From DASUBV01 sp963725175 (GTDB taxonomy: Bacteria; Actinomycetota; Actinomycetes; Streptosporangiales; Streptosporangiaceae): 64,000 nt of DNA. The position numbers and the translations under genes were made by a program. The first letter of the stretch is position 1; each line of letters begins with the position of its first letter. A model generated the notes under the pieces. It searched no databases and was not told the DNA's origin. It saw only the letters and a program-made list of their open reading frames with translations. The stretch is from assembly GCA_963725175.1 (NCBI GenBank), contig CAVRXH010000006.1, positions 7,130,001 to 7,194,000 on the forward strand, given 5' to 3'. Positions 36,450 to 45,408 of this stretch are shown here, one piece after another.

Positions 36450-39400
36450 TCGCTCGAGTCCCGGGCCAGGACCTGGTCGACCGCCGCGGCGATATCGGCG
36501 ACCAGGGGGGTTCCGTAGAAGGCACCGGGGGAGATCTCAGCGCCCGTCCGGTCGCGGATTTCCAGCACGGCGCGGGCGGCCTGGAGGCTGGTGCCGCCGA
36601 GGGCAAAGAAGCTGTCGTCGCGGCTGACGGAATCGCAGCCGAGGATGGCCGTGAAGATGGCCGCGACCTGGGTCTCGGTGGGAGTCCGCGGGGACTCCTG
36701 GGCGGCGGCGGCAGGGGCGGGAGCCGGCAGCCGCGGACGGTCGATCTTCCCGACGCTGGTCAGCGGGAGGCTGTCCAGGATCTGGTACTGGGTGGGGATC
36801 ATGTACCGGGGCAGCCTGTCGGCCAGGAAGCCGGTCAGCGCGGCGCCGCCGGGGGGCGGGCCGTCGCCGGGGACGACGTAGCCGATGAGGCGCTGCCCGC
36901 AGCCAGCGGTGCCGACGACGGCGGCCGCGGCAGCGGCGACATCAGGGTGGGCAGCCAGCGCGGACTCGATCTCGCCGAGCTCGATCCGCAGCCCATTGAC
37001 CTTGACCTGGTCATCGCGCCGGCCCAGGAACCGAATCTGGCCGTCCTCGGTCCAGGTGCCCAGGTCGCCGGTGCGGTAGATCCGGCCGCCGGGATGGACG
37101 GGATCGGGGGAGAACCGCTGGCTGGTCAGCTCCGGCAGGTTCTGGTACCCGCGGGCCAGGCCGCGCCCGCCCACGGCGATCTCGCCGGGCACGCCGATCG
37201 GGCACAGGTTGTCGTGAGGATCCAGCACATAGGCATAGCGGTTGGGCATCGCCCGCCCGATCGGCGGAGTGCTGGTCCAGGGCCGCCGGTCCACCTCGTA
37301 GAAGGTGCAGCCCACCGCGGCCTCGGTCGGTCCGTAGGCATTGATGAACCGCCGGCCGGGCGCGGTGTTCCACCGGTTCGGCAGCTCGCCGGGAAAGGCC
37401 TCGCCCCCGGCGACCATGTATTTCAGGTCGGGGTACTCGGGGTCGGGGCGGCGCGGGATGGCCGCGAGCATCGTCGGCGTGCCGCCCAGGTAGACGATCC
37501 TCTCGCTGGCCAGCAGCTCGCCGATCGCCTCCGGGCTGGACCGGTCCCGCTCGGGGACGAAGACCAGGGTGGCGCCCGATACCAGGCCGGTGAAGACCTC
37601 CCCGATCGCGAAGTCGAAGACGAGCGCCAGGTGGTGCAGCATCCGGGCACCCGGGCCCAGCCCGAACAGCCCGCTCAGCCAGGCCGTGAACGTGGTCAGC
37701 GCGTGGTGCTCTACCAGCACGCCCTTAGGCTGCCCGGTGGACCCGGAGGTATACAGCACATACGCCAGCGAGCCCGCGTCCGCCAGTTCCTGCCACTGCG
37801 CCGGCAGCTCCTGTGCCTCCAGCCGCGGCCATTCTCGCTCCAGGCACAGCGGCGTCCATCCGGTTCCTGGCAGCCCTGCCATCACCGGCTCGGAGCCGAT
37901 GACGACCTTGGCGGCCGTATCGCCCAGCACGAGCTCCAGCCGCCGCTCCGGGTGCGCCGGATCCAGCACCGCGAATGCCGCGCCGGCGCTCAGCACGCCC
38001 AGCAGCGCCACCAGCAGGTCCGGGCCCCGCTCTAGCACCACCGCCACCACGTCGCCCGGCCCGGTTCCCGCGCCGCGCAGCCACGCCGCCACCAGCCTGG
38101 CCCGGCGTACCAGCTCCCCGTAGGTCAGCTCGGCCGCGCCGAGGCGGGCCGCTACCAGGTCCGGATGCGCCGCCGCCACCAGGGCGACCTGCGCGTGCAC
38201 CGGTTCGGCCGGCTCGGCCGCGAGGACCCCCTGCCAGTCCTCCGCCAGCAGCTCCCGCTCCCGCCCCGACACCAGCGGCAGCTGCGACACTCGCAGCGCC
38301 GGGTCCGCGGCCACTGCCATCAGTACCCGTTCCAGGTGGCCCAGCAGCCGCCCGGCCGCCGCGGCCTCCAGCACGTCCGACGAGACCTCCGCCCGCAGCT
38401 CCAGCTCATCGGCCCGCTCCGCGACGCTGATGGTCAGGTCATACGGCTGGCTGCCCTCGGCCAGGAGGACCGGCTCCGCCGTGACGCCCGGCAGGCGCAG
38501 CGCCGGCTCGCCGGTGTCATCCAGCATGCGCAGCACGACCTGGAACACCGGGCTGCGGCTCACGTCGCCGGGGACGCCCAGCCGCTCGACCACCTGCGCG
38601 AACGGCGCCGAGCGGTGCGCCATCGCCTCCCGCGCCGTCTGCGAGACCCGGCCAAGGGCCTCGGTGAACTCCGGGTCGCCGGACAGGTCGGCGCGCAGCG
38701 CCAGCAGGTTGGCCAGCGGGCCGACGACCGAGTCGAGGCCGGGCGCGTCGCGGCCGTCGGCGGGGGTGCCGATCACGATCTCGTCCTGCCCGGTGTAACG
38801 GGTGAGCACGGCGGTGAGCGCCGTGGCGGCCAGCGCCAGCATCGTCGTGTCCCTGGTGCCTGCCAGATCCCGCAGCGACCCGCGCGCCCCCGCGGGGAGC
38901 GCGCGGGTGACCACCCTGCTCCGGTAGGAGGGGGTGCCCGGCCGCGGTCGCCCGGCTGGCAGGGCGAGAGGCTCCAGGTCCCGCAGCTGCCTCGCCCAGT
39001 ACTCCAGGTCCCGGCCGGACCGCTCCTGCTGCGCCTGCCCGAGCTGCCAGGCCGCGACATCGGGGAACTGGACCGGTTCCGGAAGTTCCGGAAGCCGTCC
39101 CTGCTGGCCGGCCGCATAGCTGGCGGAGATCTCGCCGGCGATTGCCGCCAGCGACCGGGCATCGACACAGATCTGGTGCGCCACGATGGCGACCAGGTGG
39201 CCATCGGTGCCCAGGCGCACCGCCAGCAACCGCAGTAAGCGGCCAGCGGCCAGGTCGAAGGGCTCCCTGACCGCCTCTGCCAGCAGCCTCGCTGCCGCAG
39301 TCTCGCGCTCGGCGCGGGGCAGCTGGCTGACGTCCCCGCAGCAGACCGGGCTTCCGGCCGCCGGCTCGATCACCGGCCGCACGCCGTCTTCGCCGCCGGG

Positions 39401-39649
39401 GAAGCGGGCCTGCAGGCTCTCGTGCCGCTCGACCACCCGTGACACGGCGCGGCCGAGCGCGCGCAGGTCAAGCGGGCCGGTGAGCCGGTAGGCGCGGCAG
39501 ATGTTATGGGCGGCTGACTTCTGGCTCAGCCTGTCGAAAGACCAGAGCTGTTGCTGGAGCGGCGACAGGGAAATCCATTTACCTGCGCCCGGTTTGCGGG
39601 GCGCGGGCGGCGGAGCAAGTGCACTGGATTCACCCGTCCCATCGGTCAC
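36440..39649 (-). CDS. NRPS module C-A-T with degenerate condensation motif
   Basis: 1069 residues, first gene of the minus-strand arm; GTG 39649 with GGGAG eight bases upstream. Condensation-like domain (about 25–450): the usual HHxxxDG is HQICVDA (His158, Gln159, Asp163), so the catalytic second histidine is replaced. A domain (about 470–960): LYTSGSTGQPKGVL, LVFDFAIGEVF, MVAGGEAF, NAYGPTEAAVG, YRTGDLG, GKIDR; specificity residues read D-F-G-G-V-G-A-V-G, which I cannot assign. T domain: FFALGGTSLQAARA. Being promoter-proximal with a probably inactive C domain, it may act as a starter module or use the domain only as a scaffold. Confidence 0.9.
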   Translation of the reverse strand: MTDGTGESSALAPPPAPRKPGAGKWISLSPLQQQLWSFDRLSQKSAAHNICRAYRLTGPLDLRALGRAVSRVVERHESLQARFPGGEDGVRPVIEPAAGSPVCCGDVSQLPRAERETAAARLLAEAVREPFDLAAGRLLRLLAVRLGTDGHLVAIVAHQICVDARSLAAIAGEISASYAAGQQGRLPELPEPVQFPDVAAWQLGQAQQERSGRDLEYWARQLRDLEPLALPAGRPRPGTPSYRSRVVTRALPAGARGSLRDLAGTRDTTMLALAATALTAVLTRYTGQDEIVIGTPADGRDAPGLDSVVGPLANLLALRADLSGDPEFTEALGRVSQTAREAMAHRSAPFAQVVERLGVPGDVSRSPVFQVVLRMLDDTGEPALRLPGVTAEPVLLAEGSQPYDLTISVAERADELELRAEVSSDVLEAAAAGRLLGHLERVLMAVAADPALRVSQLPLVSGRERELLAEDWQGVLAAEPAEPVHAQVALVAAAHPDLVAARLGAAELTYGELVRRARLVAAWLRGAGTGPGDVVAVVLERGPDLLVALLGVLSAGAAFAVLDPAHPERRLELVLGDTAAKVVIGSEPVMAGLPGTGWTPLCLEREWPRLEAQELPAQWQELADAGSLAYVLYTSGSTGQPKGVLVEHHALTTFTAWLSGLFGLGPGARMLHHLALVFDFAIGEVFTGLVSGATLVFVPERDRSSPEAIGELLASERIVYLGGTPTMLAAIPRRPDPEYPDLKYMVAGGEAFPGELPNRWNTAPGRRFINAYGPTEAAVGCTFYEVDRRPWTSTPPIGRAMPNRYAYVLDPHDNLCPIGVPGEIAVGGRGLARGYQNLPELTSQRFSPDPVHPGGRIYRTGDLGTWTEDGQIRFLGRRDDQVKVNGLRIELGEIESALAAHPDVAAAAAAVVGTAGCGQRLIGYVVPGDGPPPGGAALTGFLADRLPRYMIPTQYQILDSLPLTSVGKIDRPRLPAPAPAAAAQESPRTPTETQVAAIFTAILGCDSVSRDDSFFALGGTSLQAARAVLEIRDRTGAEISPGAFYGTPLVADIAAAVDQVLARDSSEWR

Positions 39650-39908
39650 TGCGATCTCCCAGGGTTCACTCTCTCGCAGGCGTTACGCTTCAGGCGCTTC
39701 CGATATATCGCCATAAAATCGATCTTGCCTAGATTAATGTTGTCAACTACGATCCCAGGTGTCAAGAATGCATAAAAGATCATGAAAACGGGTCTTATGG
39801 ATCTTAGTTGAAGGCCCGTGAAAGGGCCGGGAGTCCGCACGCCGTCGTCACACTTAACGCGGTTGCTGGCTGGCGTCGCATCATGCGGCCTTGCCGGGGA
39901 GGCAGCAG
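39650..39908. promoter_or_regulatory. AT-rich divergent promoter region of the biosynthetic cluster
   Basis: This 259-base gap separates the two divergent NRPS operons and is clearly more AT-rich than anything around it. It contains a 10-bp palindrome CGATATATCG (39701–39710) and two TTGACA hexamers on the minus strand (39765–39760 and 39746–39741) that could be -35 boxes for the leftward operon. I cannot place convincing -10 boxes. The rightward gene has GGGGAGG about six bases before GTG 39909. Confidence 0.55.
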
Positions 39909-42900
39909 GTGAACGTCCAGACCGATAGCGTGACCGGGCCGGCGACACTCCAGCTGACCGATTCGCAGAAGGGCCTGCTGGTCGTCGACGGACGGGCCCC
40001 GGCCCGGTCGATCTACAACCAGGTCGTGCGGATGGAGATCGACCCGGCGATCTCCGCTGAGGCGGTCGCTGACGCGCTCGTCGGACTGGCGACGATTCAG
40101 CCCGCGCTGCGGCAGGTATTCGCGATGGTTCCGCAGATGCATGCCAGGCTGGCGCCGCCACCGAGCCGCGGCGAACTGGCCTTTACCTCGGCGGATGTCA
40201 CCCCCGGCGAATTCAGGGACGCGGCCGCGCAGTGGGCTGTGCGAGTGGGCCAGCCCTCTTTTGATCTCGCCAGCGGGCCGCCGTGGCGCGCCGCGCACGT
40301 CCGGGCAGCCGACGGCAGCCAGGCGGCGCTCCTGCTGGTCTTGCACCACATCATCGGCGATGGCGTCTCCGTCGGCCCGCTCGTCCGTGACCTCGAATCC
40401 GTCCTGGCGCGCACGCGCGGCGCTGACGCGATCCAGGCGCTTGCGACGGCCCGCGAGGCCGCGCTAATCCGTGAGCTGCGCGAGCAGAACAAGACCGCGG
40501 CTGCGCCGGGCACGGCGGCACGGGCCCGGGCGTGGGCAGACCGGCTGCGTGACCTCCCCGCCCAGGTACTGAACCCCGCGCCCGGCCGCCCGGTGGAGAC
40601 AGAGTTCTCCGGCGCCCGGCTGGAATGGCTGCTCACCGGGGCGGAGTCGCAGGAGCTCGCCGCTACGGCTAAGCGCCTTGACGTCACGCCATTCGTGCTA
40701 TTCATCGGCATATACAGCGCGGTGATCGCCCGGCATGCCGCGGCGTCGACGGTGCTGATCGGCAGTCCTTTCACGGCCCGCCGCACCGTGGACTCCTTCG
40801 ACCTCTGCGGATTCTTCGTCAACACCATGCCGGTGATGGTGGGGGTTGACTGGGAGCGCCCATTTGACCAGCATGCCAGGGAGGTCGTTCAGGAGGCCGT
40901 TACCTATTGCTGGGCGAATGTCAGCGTGGCATTCAATCAGCTCGTCGCTCAGGTGCGGCCGGACAGGTCTACCAACCGGAATCCGCTGTTCTCGCACATG
41001 CTGGTCATGCAGGATACGTTCGACGGAAAGTCAGCCGGCATTATCCGCGGCGTCAGCGAGCCGGGCATCGGAACCGCCAAGTTCGACCTGTGGACCGGCG
41101 TGACGCCGGTGAACGGCCGGTGGCTCCTGGAACTGGAGTACGACACCCAGATAATCGAGCCTGCGGTCGCCGACGGCCTGCTTCGCTCGCTGCGCACCGC
41201 CATGCTGCGCATGCTGGCCGACAGCGGCCGGCCGCTGGCCGACCTCTTCACCGACGCGTCGTCCGCCGCCAGTCTCCGCAGCGATGGCTACCCGGCGCTA
41301 GCCGCCCCGCCCACCATTGCCGGGTGGCTGACCAGCGCGGCCAGCCAGCGTTCTGACGCGGCGGCGATCGAGGACCCGACAGGCACGCTCAGCTACGGCG
41401 AGCTGGCCGCCGCGGCGGGCCAGGCAGCGCGCGGGCTCGTAACCCTCGGCGTGCGCCCCGGTGATGTGGTGGGAATCTGCCTGGACACGCTGTCCGCGAC
41501 CAGCACCGCGATCCTGGCCATCGGGGAATGCGGGGCGGCCTATCTCCCGCTCGACCCGAGCCTGCCCGCCGAGCGGCTGCGGTACATGGTCGGCAAGGCG
41601 GAGTGCAAGATCGCGATCGGCGCCGGCATCGACGCGGAGGGCCTGCGCGTGATCGGGCTGGCCGAAGTCCGCGAGGCCGGGGCGGGCGGGGACGGCGATC
41701 ACGCCCTGCCGGCGCCCACTCCGGATACGCCGGGGTACGTGATGTTCACGTCCGGGTCGAGCGGCCAGCCCAAGAGCGTCCTGATGGGCCAGGAACCGCT
41801 GCTCAACCTCACCGCCTGGCAGCTCAGCGCGCTGGAGATGGACGAGGAAACCAGGTTCCTGCAGTACGCGCCGCTGGGCTTCGACGTGTCGTTCCAGGAG
41901 ATCGTGCCCACCCTGGTCGCGGGCGGCGTCATCGTGTCCAGGGAGCCGGCCGACCGGCGTGACTTCCCGGCGCTCCTGCGCAGGCTGGCCGATACGCAGA
42001 TCACCCACGTATACCTCCCGGTCGCGGCGCTGCGGCCGTTCGTGCAGTCCGCCCGGGCGCAGCATCTCCGGCTGCCGAAGCTGCGGTACCTGTGCGTCTC
42101 TGGCGAGCAGCTGACGGTCGACGATCAGGTCAGGGACTTCTTCGCGGGCCACCCGCACTGCACGCTGGTCAACCTGTACGGGCCGACCGAGACCCACGCG
42201 GTCACCACCTACCGGCTGTCGGCAGCCGATCCGGCCTGGCCGGCGCACGTGCCCATCGGCCTCCCGCTGGCCGGGGTGCATGGCTACGTGGTGGACGCCA
42301 CGGGCCACCTGGCCCCGGCCGGGGTGCCCGGCGAGCTGTTCCTCGGCGGCCGGTGCCCGGCACGGGGTTACCTGAACGACGAGCCGGCCACGACGGCGGC
42401 CTTCCTGCCGGACAGGTTCGCCGGCAGCGGGATCATGTACCGCACGGGCGACCGGGTGCTGCGCGACTCCCGTGGCCAGCTCATCTTCCTCGGCCGCGAG
42501 GACACCCAGGTCAAGGTCCGCGGCTACCGGATTGAGCTCGGCGAGCTTGAGTCCGCGGCCAACAGCGTGTCCGGCGTCCGGCGCGCGGTGGCCGCCGCGC
42601 GCGGCACGGGCAGCAGCCGCGAGCTGGTGCTGTTCCTGCTGGCCGAGGACGGCGTCACCGTCGAGCATGATCTCCTCCGCCGCCGGATGGCGCAGTCGCT
42701 GCCCGCGTACATGCTGCCCGCGCACATCTTCGACATTGACTCCGTGCCCACCACCGGGGCCGGGAAGACCGACCGGGCCGCCCTCGTCGCGCTGGCCGAG
42801 CGCCGGCTCGCCGAGGCCGCCGCGGCCGGCGACGACCGCATCGAGTTCGCCGACGAGCTGGAACGCGAGCTCGCCGGGCTCTGGGCGGAGGCGCTGGGCG

Positions 42901-43085
42901 TGCCGGGCGTCAGGCCGGACACCGCGGTGATGGAGTACGGCGCGCACTCGCTGAGCATCTTCACCGTGCTCGCCCGGGTGGAGCAGAAGTACGGCGTCGC
43001 ACCGCCCATCGCCGCCTTCTTCCGGTCGCCCACGGTGGCCGTGCTTGCCGAGATGGTCCGGGCCGGCCAGGGCACGTCCGCATGA
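39909..43085 (+). CDS. NRPS module C-A-T
   Basis: 1058 residues from GTG 39909. The condensation domain is intact (HHIIGDG in LLLVLHHIIGDGVSVGPL). The A domain (about 470–960) shows MFTSGSSGQPKSV, APLGFDVSFQEI, LCVSGEQL, NLYGPTETHAV, YRTGDRVL and GAGKTDRA; specificity residues read D-V-Q-Y-C-S-L-A-V. The first three resemble proline-type codes but the rest do not, so I leave it unassigned. The carrier domain has YGAHSLSIFTVLARV, with an altered G-A-H-S motif. It heads the 13-gene rightward operon; its stop overlaps the SDR start (ATGA). Confidence 0.9.
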   Translation: MNVQTDSVTGPATLQLTDSQKGLLVVDGRAPARSIYNQVVRMEIDPAISAEAVADALVGLATIQPALRQVFAMVPQMHARLAPPPSRGELAFTSADVTPGEFRDAAAQWAVRVGQPSFDLASGPPWRAAHVRAADGSQAALLLVLHHIIGDGVSVGPLVRDLESVLARTRGADAIQALATAREAALIRELREQNKTAAAPGTAARARAWADRLRDLPAQVLNPAPGRPVETEFSGARLEWLLTGAESQELAATAKRLDVTPFVLFIGIYSAVIARHAAASTVLIGSPFTARRTVDSFDLCGFFVNTMPVMVGVDWERPFDQHAREVVQEAVTYCWANVSVAFNQLVAQVRPDRSTNRNPLFSHMLVMQDTFDGKSAGIIRGVSEPGIGTAKFDLWTGVTPVNGRWLLELEYDTQIIEPAVADGLLRSLRTAMLRMLADSGRPLADLFTDASSAASLRSDGYPALAAPPTIAGWLTSAASQRSDAAAIEDPTGTLSYGELAAAAGQAARGLVTLGVRPGDVVGICLDTLSATSTAILAIGECGAAYLPLDPSLPAERLRYMVGKAECKIAIGAGIDAEGLRVIGLAEVREAGAGGDGDHALPAPTPDTPGYVMFTSGSSGQPKSVLMGQEPLLNLTAWQLSALEMDEETRFLQYAPLGFDVSFQEIVPTLVAGGVIVSREPADRRDFPALLRRLADTQITHVYLPVAALRPFVQSARAQHLRLPKLRYLCVSGEQLTVDDQVRDFFAGHPHCTLVNLYGPTETHAVTTYRLSAADPAWPAHVPIGLPLAGVHGYVVDATGHLAPAGVPGELFLGGRCPARGYLNDEPATTAAFLPDRFAGSGIMYRTGDRVLRDSRGQLIFLGREDTQVKVRGYRIELGELESAANSVSGVRRAVAAARGTGSSRELVLFLLAEDGVTVEHDLLRRRMAQSLPAYMLPAHIFDIDSVPTTGAGKTDRAALVALAERRLAEAAAAGDDRIEFADELERELAGLWAEALGVPGVRPDTAVMEYGAHSLSIFTVLARVEQKYGVAPPIAAFFRSPTVAVLAEMVRAGQGTSA

Positions 43086-43840
43086 CCCGGCCGGAGGGAC
43101 ACAGTCGCCTCGCGGTGGTCAGCGGCGGCACCCGCGGAATCGGGCTGGGGTTCAGCCGCCGCCTGTGCGAGCTGGGCTACCGGGTGGTGGCCTTGTACCA
43201 GGCCGACGAGGCCGCCGCGCAGAAGGCCGTCGCCGAACTCGGCGAGCAGCTGACGGTGATGCGCGCGGATGTCGCCGACTCCGGCGCCGTCGCGGATGCG
43301 GCGCGGGCCGTGCTGGCCGGCCACGGGCCGCCCGGCGTGCTGGTCAACAACGCCGGGATCAACATCGACCGGCCGTTCCTTGAGATGACCGCGGGCGAAT
43401 GGCACCGGGTGCTGGACACCAACCTCTCCGGCACGTTCTACCTGTGCCAGGCCTTCGCCCCGGCGATGCTCGCCGCCGGCAACGACGGCGTCGTGGTCAA
43501 CATCGGCGCGACCACGGGCATCCGGCCGCGGAAGAACGGCGTCAACTACTGCGCCAGCAAGGCCGGCCTGCTCCAGCTCACCAAGTGCCTGGCGCTGGAG
43601 CTGGCGCCCAGGATCCGGGTCAACTGCCTCATCCCCGGCATGACGCAGACGCAGGAGCTGGTGACCAGGTACCGGCTCGATGACCCCGGTCACCGGGCCG
43701 CGGTGCTGCAGGAGATACCGCTGTCTCGCATCGGCAGCGTCGGGGATATCGCGGACGCGCTCGAATTCCTCATCAGCCCGGCGGGTGCCTTCATGACCGG
43801 CCAGAAGCTGGTTATCGATGGCGGCCAGTTCATGTGGTAG
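43082..43840 (+). CDS. SDR-family oxidoreductase (FabG-like) lacking the catalytic serine
   Basis: A 252-residue Rossmann-fold oxidoreductase related to 3-oxoacyl-ACP reductases. Seen: cofactor motif SGGTRGIGLGF, NNAGIN, catalytic Tyr156 and Lys160 in NYCASKAG. The catalytic serine, expected 13 residues before the tyrosine, is Ala143 (NIGATTG) with Thr144 next to it. The NADP preference cannot be judged. Its position behind an NRPS and ahead of carrier-protein genes suggests reduction (or oxidation) of a carrier-bound keto or hydroxy acyl group; the altered site may mean changed or weak activity. Confidence 0.88.
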   Translation: MTRPEGHSRLAVVSGGTRGIGLGFSRRLCELGYRVVALYQADEAAAQKAVAELGEQLTVMRADVADSGAVADAARAVLAGHGPPGVLVNNAGINIDRPFLEMTAGEWHRVLDTNLSGTFYLCQAFAPAMLAAGNDGVVVNIGATTGIRPRKNGVNYCASKAGLLQLTKCLALELAPRIRVNCLIPGMTQTQELVTRYRLDDPGHRAAVLQEIPLSRIGSVGDIADALEFLISPAGAFMTGQKLVIDGGQFMW

Positions 43841-45127
43841 GTGCGCATGCTTGACGAACTGCTCGCTTCCGGCAACGACGCCCAGCAGCAGGCTCCGCCG
43901 CCCGGCAGCGACGCCTACCTGGCCTACTGCGCTGAACTGGCCGCCCGGCTGGGCAAGCACTGGGATCGCGTGCTCGACGCCAGCGCCGCCGACATCGCCG
44001 CGGCCCGTGCTCGCGAGCTGCCCGAGGCGATCATCGACCGGCTGACCCTGTCCGAGCGGCACCTGGGCCAGCTTGTCGCGCTGGCCGGCGAGGTGGCCGA
44101 GTTACTTCCCGCCGTCACCGGACAGGGGCCGTCACGGCCGGGCACCCGGTCCACCTCGGTCCGCCGGATCCCCAAGCCCATCGGCCTGATCCTGATGATC
44201 TACGAGGCCCGGCCCACGGTGACCGTGGAGGGCGCCCTGCTGCCCGTCGCCGTGGGCAACTCGGTGATCCTGCGCGGCGGGTCCGAGATCGCGAACACGG
44301 CCCGCGCACTCGGCGAGATCGTCGCCGAGGCGCTGCTGGCCGCCGGCCTGCCGGCCGGGCTGGCGCAGGTGCTGACCGACAGCGACCGGCGGCTGGTGCG
44401 CGAGCTGCTCAAGCGCCCGGACGCGATTGACGCGCTCATTCCGCGCGGCGGTCCGTCACTGATCGACTACTGCCTGCGCAGCTCGACCATCCCGGTGATC
44501 GCCAGCGGCGGCGGCGTGAACCACCTGTATGTCGACCGCGCCGCCGACCTGGAACTCGCCGCCGCGATCGTGCTGGACAGCAAGATCGCCGAGCCGACGG
44601 CCTGCAACACGCTGGAAATGGTCCTGGCGCACGCGGAGATCGCCGGCCCGCTCGTCGCCGGGATCATCCGGGTGGGCGAGCGGACGCGGCAGACGTGCCG
44701 GCTCCGCGTCGACCCGTCCTTGCTGCCCGTGCCGGGGGCGGGCGGGCCCGTCGTGGTAGAGCCGCTGGGCGAGCACGACGACGGCAGGGAGTTCCTCGAC
44801 AAGACAGTCGGCCTGCGCCCGATTCCCGGAATCGAGGCCGCGATCGCGCACATCCGCCGCTATGGCTCGCGGCATACCGAGGGCGTGGTAGCCGGCGATC
44901 CTCAGGTGCTCCAGCGGTTCCTGGGCGGAGTGGACGCCGCCGCGCTGGTCGTCAACTCCTCGCTCCGGCTGCACGACGGGCCCTCCATGTGCCTGGGACC
45001 TGAGCTGTCGATCAGCACCGGCCGGCTGCACGTGCGCGGTCCGGTCGGGCTGTCCAGCCTGCTGAGCTACAGCTGGGTGATCGAGGGGGACGGCAGCCTG
45101 CGCGGAGATCCGGAGGAACAGCCGTGA
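43841..45127 (+). CDS. glutamate-5-semialdehyde dehydrogenase-like protein (ProA family)
   Basis: An ALDH-superfamily enzyme closest to gamma-glutamyl phosphate reductase, which reduces an acyl phosphate to an aldehyde with NADPH. Seen: IPKPIGLILMIYEARPTVTVEGALLPVAVGNSVILRGG, DALIPRGGPSLIDYC, the active-site cysteine in EPTACNTLEMVL (Cys255 from GTG 43841), and YGSRHTEGVVAGD, where standard ProA has GSGHTE. No ProB kinase lies in the window. It abuts the SDR stop and overlaps the following ACP gene (GTGA), so it may reduce an acyl phosphate made by the ATP-grasp ligase or a carrier-bound acyl group. That role is inference. ATG 43847 is an alternative start. Confidence 0.85.
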   Translation: MRMLDELLASGNDAQQQAPPPGSDAYLAYCAELAARLGKHWDRVLDASAADIAAARARELPEAIIDRLTLSERHLGQLVALAGEVAELLPAVTGQGPSRPGTRSTSVRRIPKPIGLILMIYEARPTVTVEGALLPVAVGNSVILRGGSEIANTARALGEIVAEALLAAGLPAGLAQVLTDSDRRLVRELLKRPDAIDALIPRGGPSLIDYCLRSSTIPVIASGGGVNHLYVDRAADLELAAAIVLDSKIAEPTACNTLEMVLAHAEIAGPLVAGIIRVGERTRQTCRLRVDPSLLPVPGAGGPVVVEPLGEHDDGREFLDKTVGLRPIPGIEAAIAHIRRYGSRHTEGVVAGDPQVLQRFLGGVDAAALVVNSSLRLHDGPSMCLGPELSISTGRLHVRGPVGLSSLLSYSWVIEGDGSLRGDPEEQP

Positions 45128-45408
45128 CCGGGCCGGCGGCCAGTAGCCGGGAGGATGTCAGCCTCGCCGTCAGGCGCGTCCTGGTGCTGGAGTCGCGGCT
45201 GTCCGTGCCGCCCGGCCAGCTGTCCGAGGTCGAGCCGCTCAACGGCGCGATGCTGACGATCAACTCGCTGGGCTTTCTCGGCGTGCTCATCCGGCTAGAG
45301 GACGAGCTCGATGTCGTGCTGCCCGACGACCTGTTCGTCGGCAAGACTTTCGTGACCGTCGGTGACCTGGTCGACGTGGTGGAACGCGGCGCGAGGGCCG
45401 GCACGTGA
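45124..45408 (+). CDS. acyl carrier protein
   Basis: A 94-residue carrier protein with a four-helix ACP pattern. The phosphopantetheine serine is Ser48 in INSLGFLGVLIRLEDELDVVLPDDLF; the usual D-S-L is N-S-L. The end TVGDLVDVVERG is typical of ACP helix four. It overlaps the ProA-like gene before it and the TrpB2-like gene after it by four bases each, so all three are translated together and the TrpB2-like enzyme may act on a substrate bound here. Confidence 0.88.
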   Translation: MTGPAASSREDVSLAVRRVLVLESRLSVPPGQLSEVEPLNGAMLTINSLGFLGVLIRLEDELDVVLPDDLFVGKTFVTVGDLVDVVERGARAGT

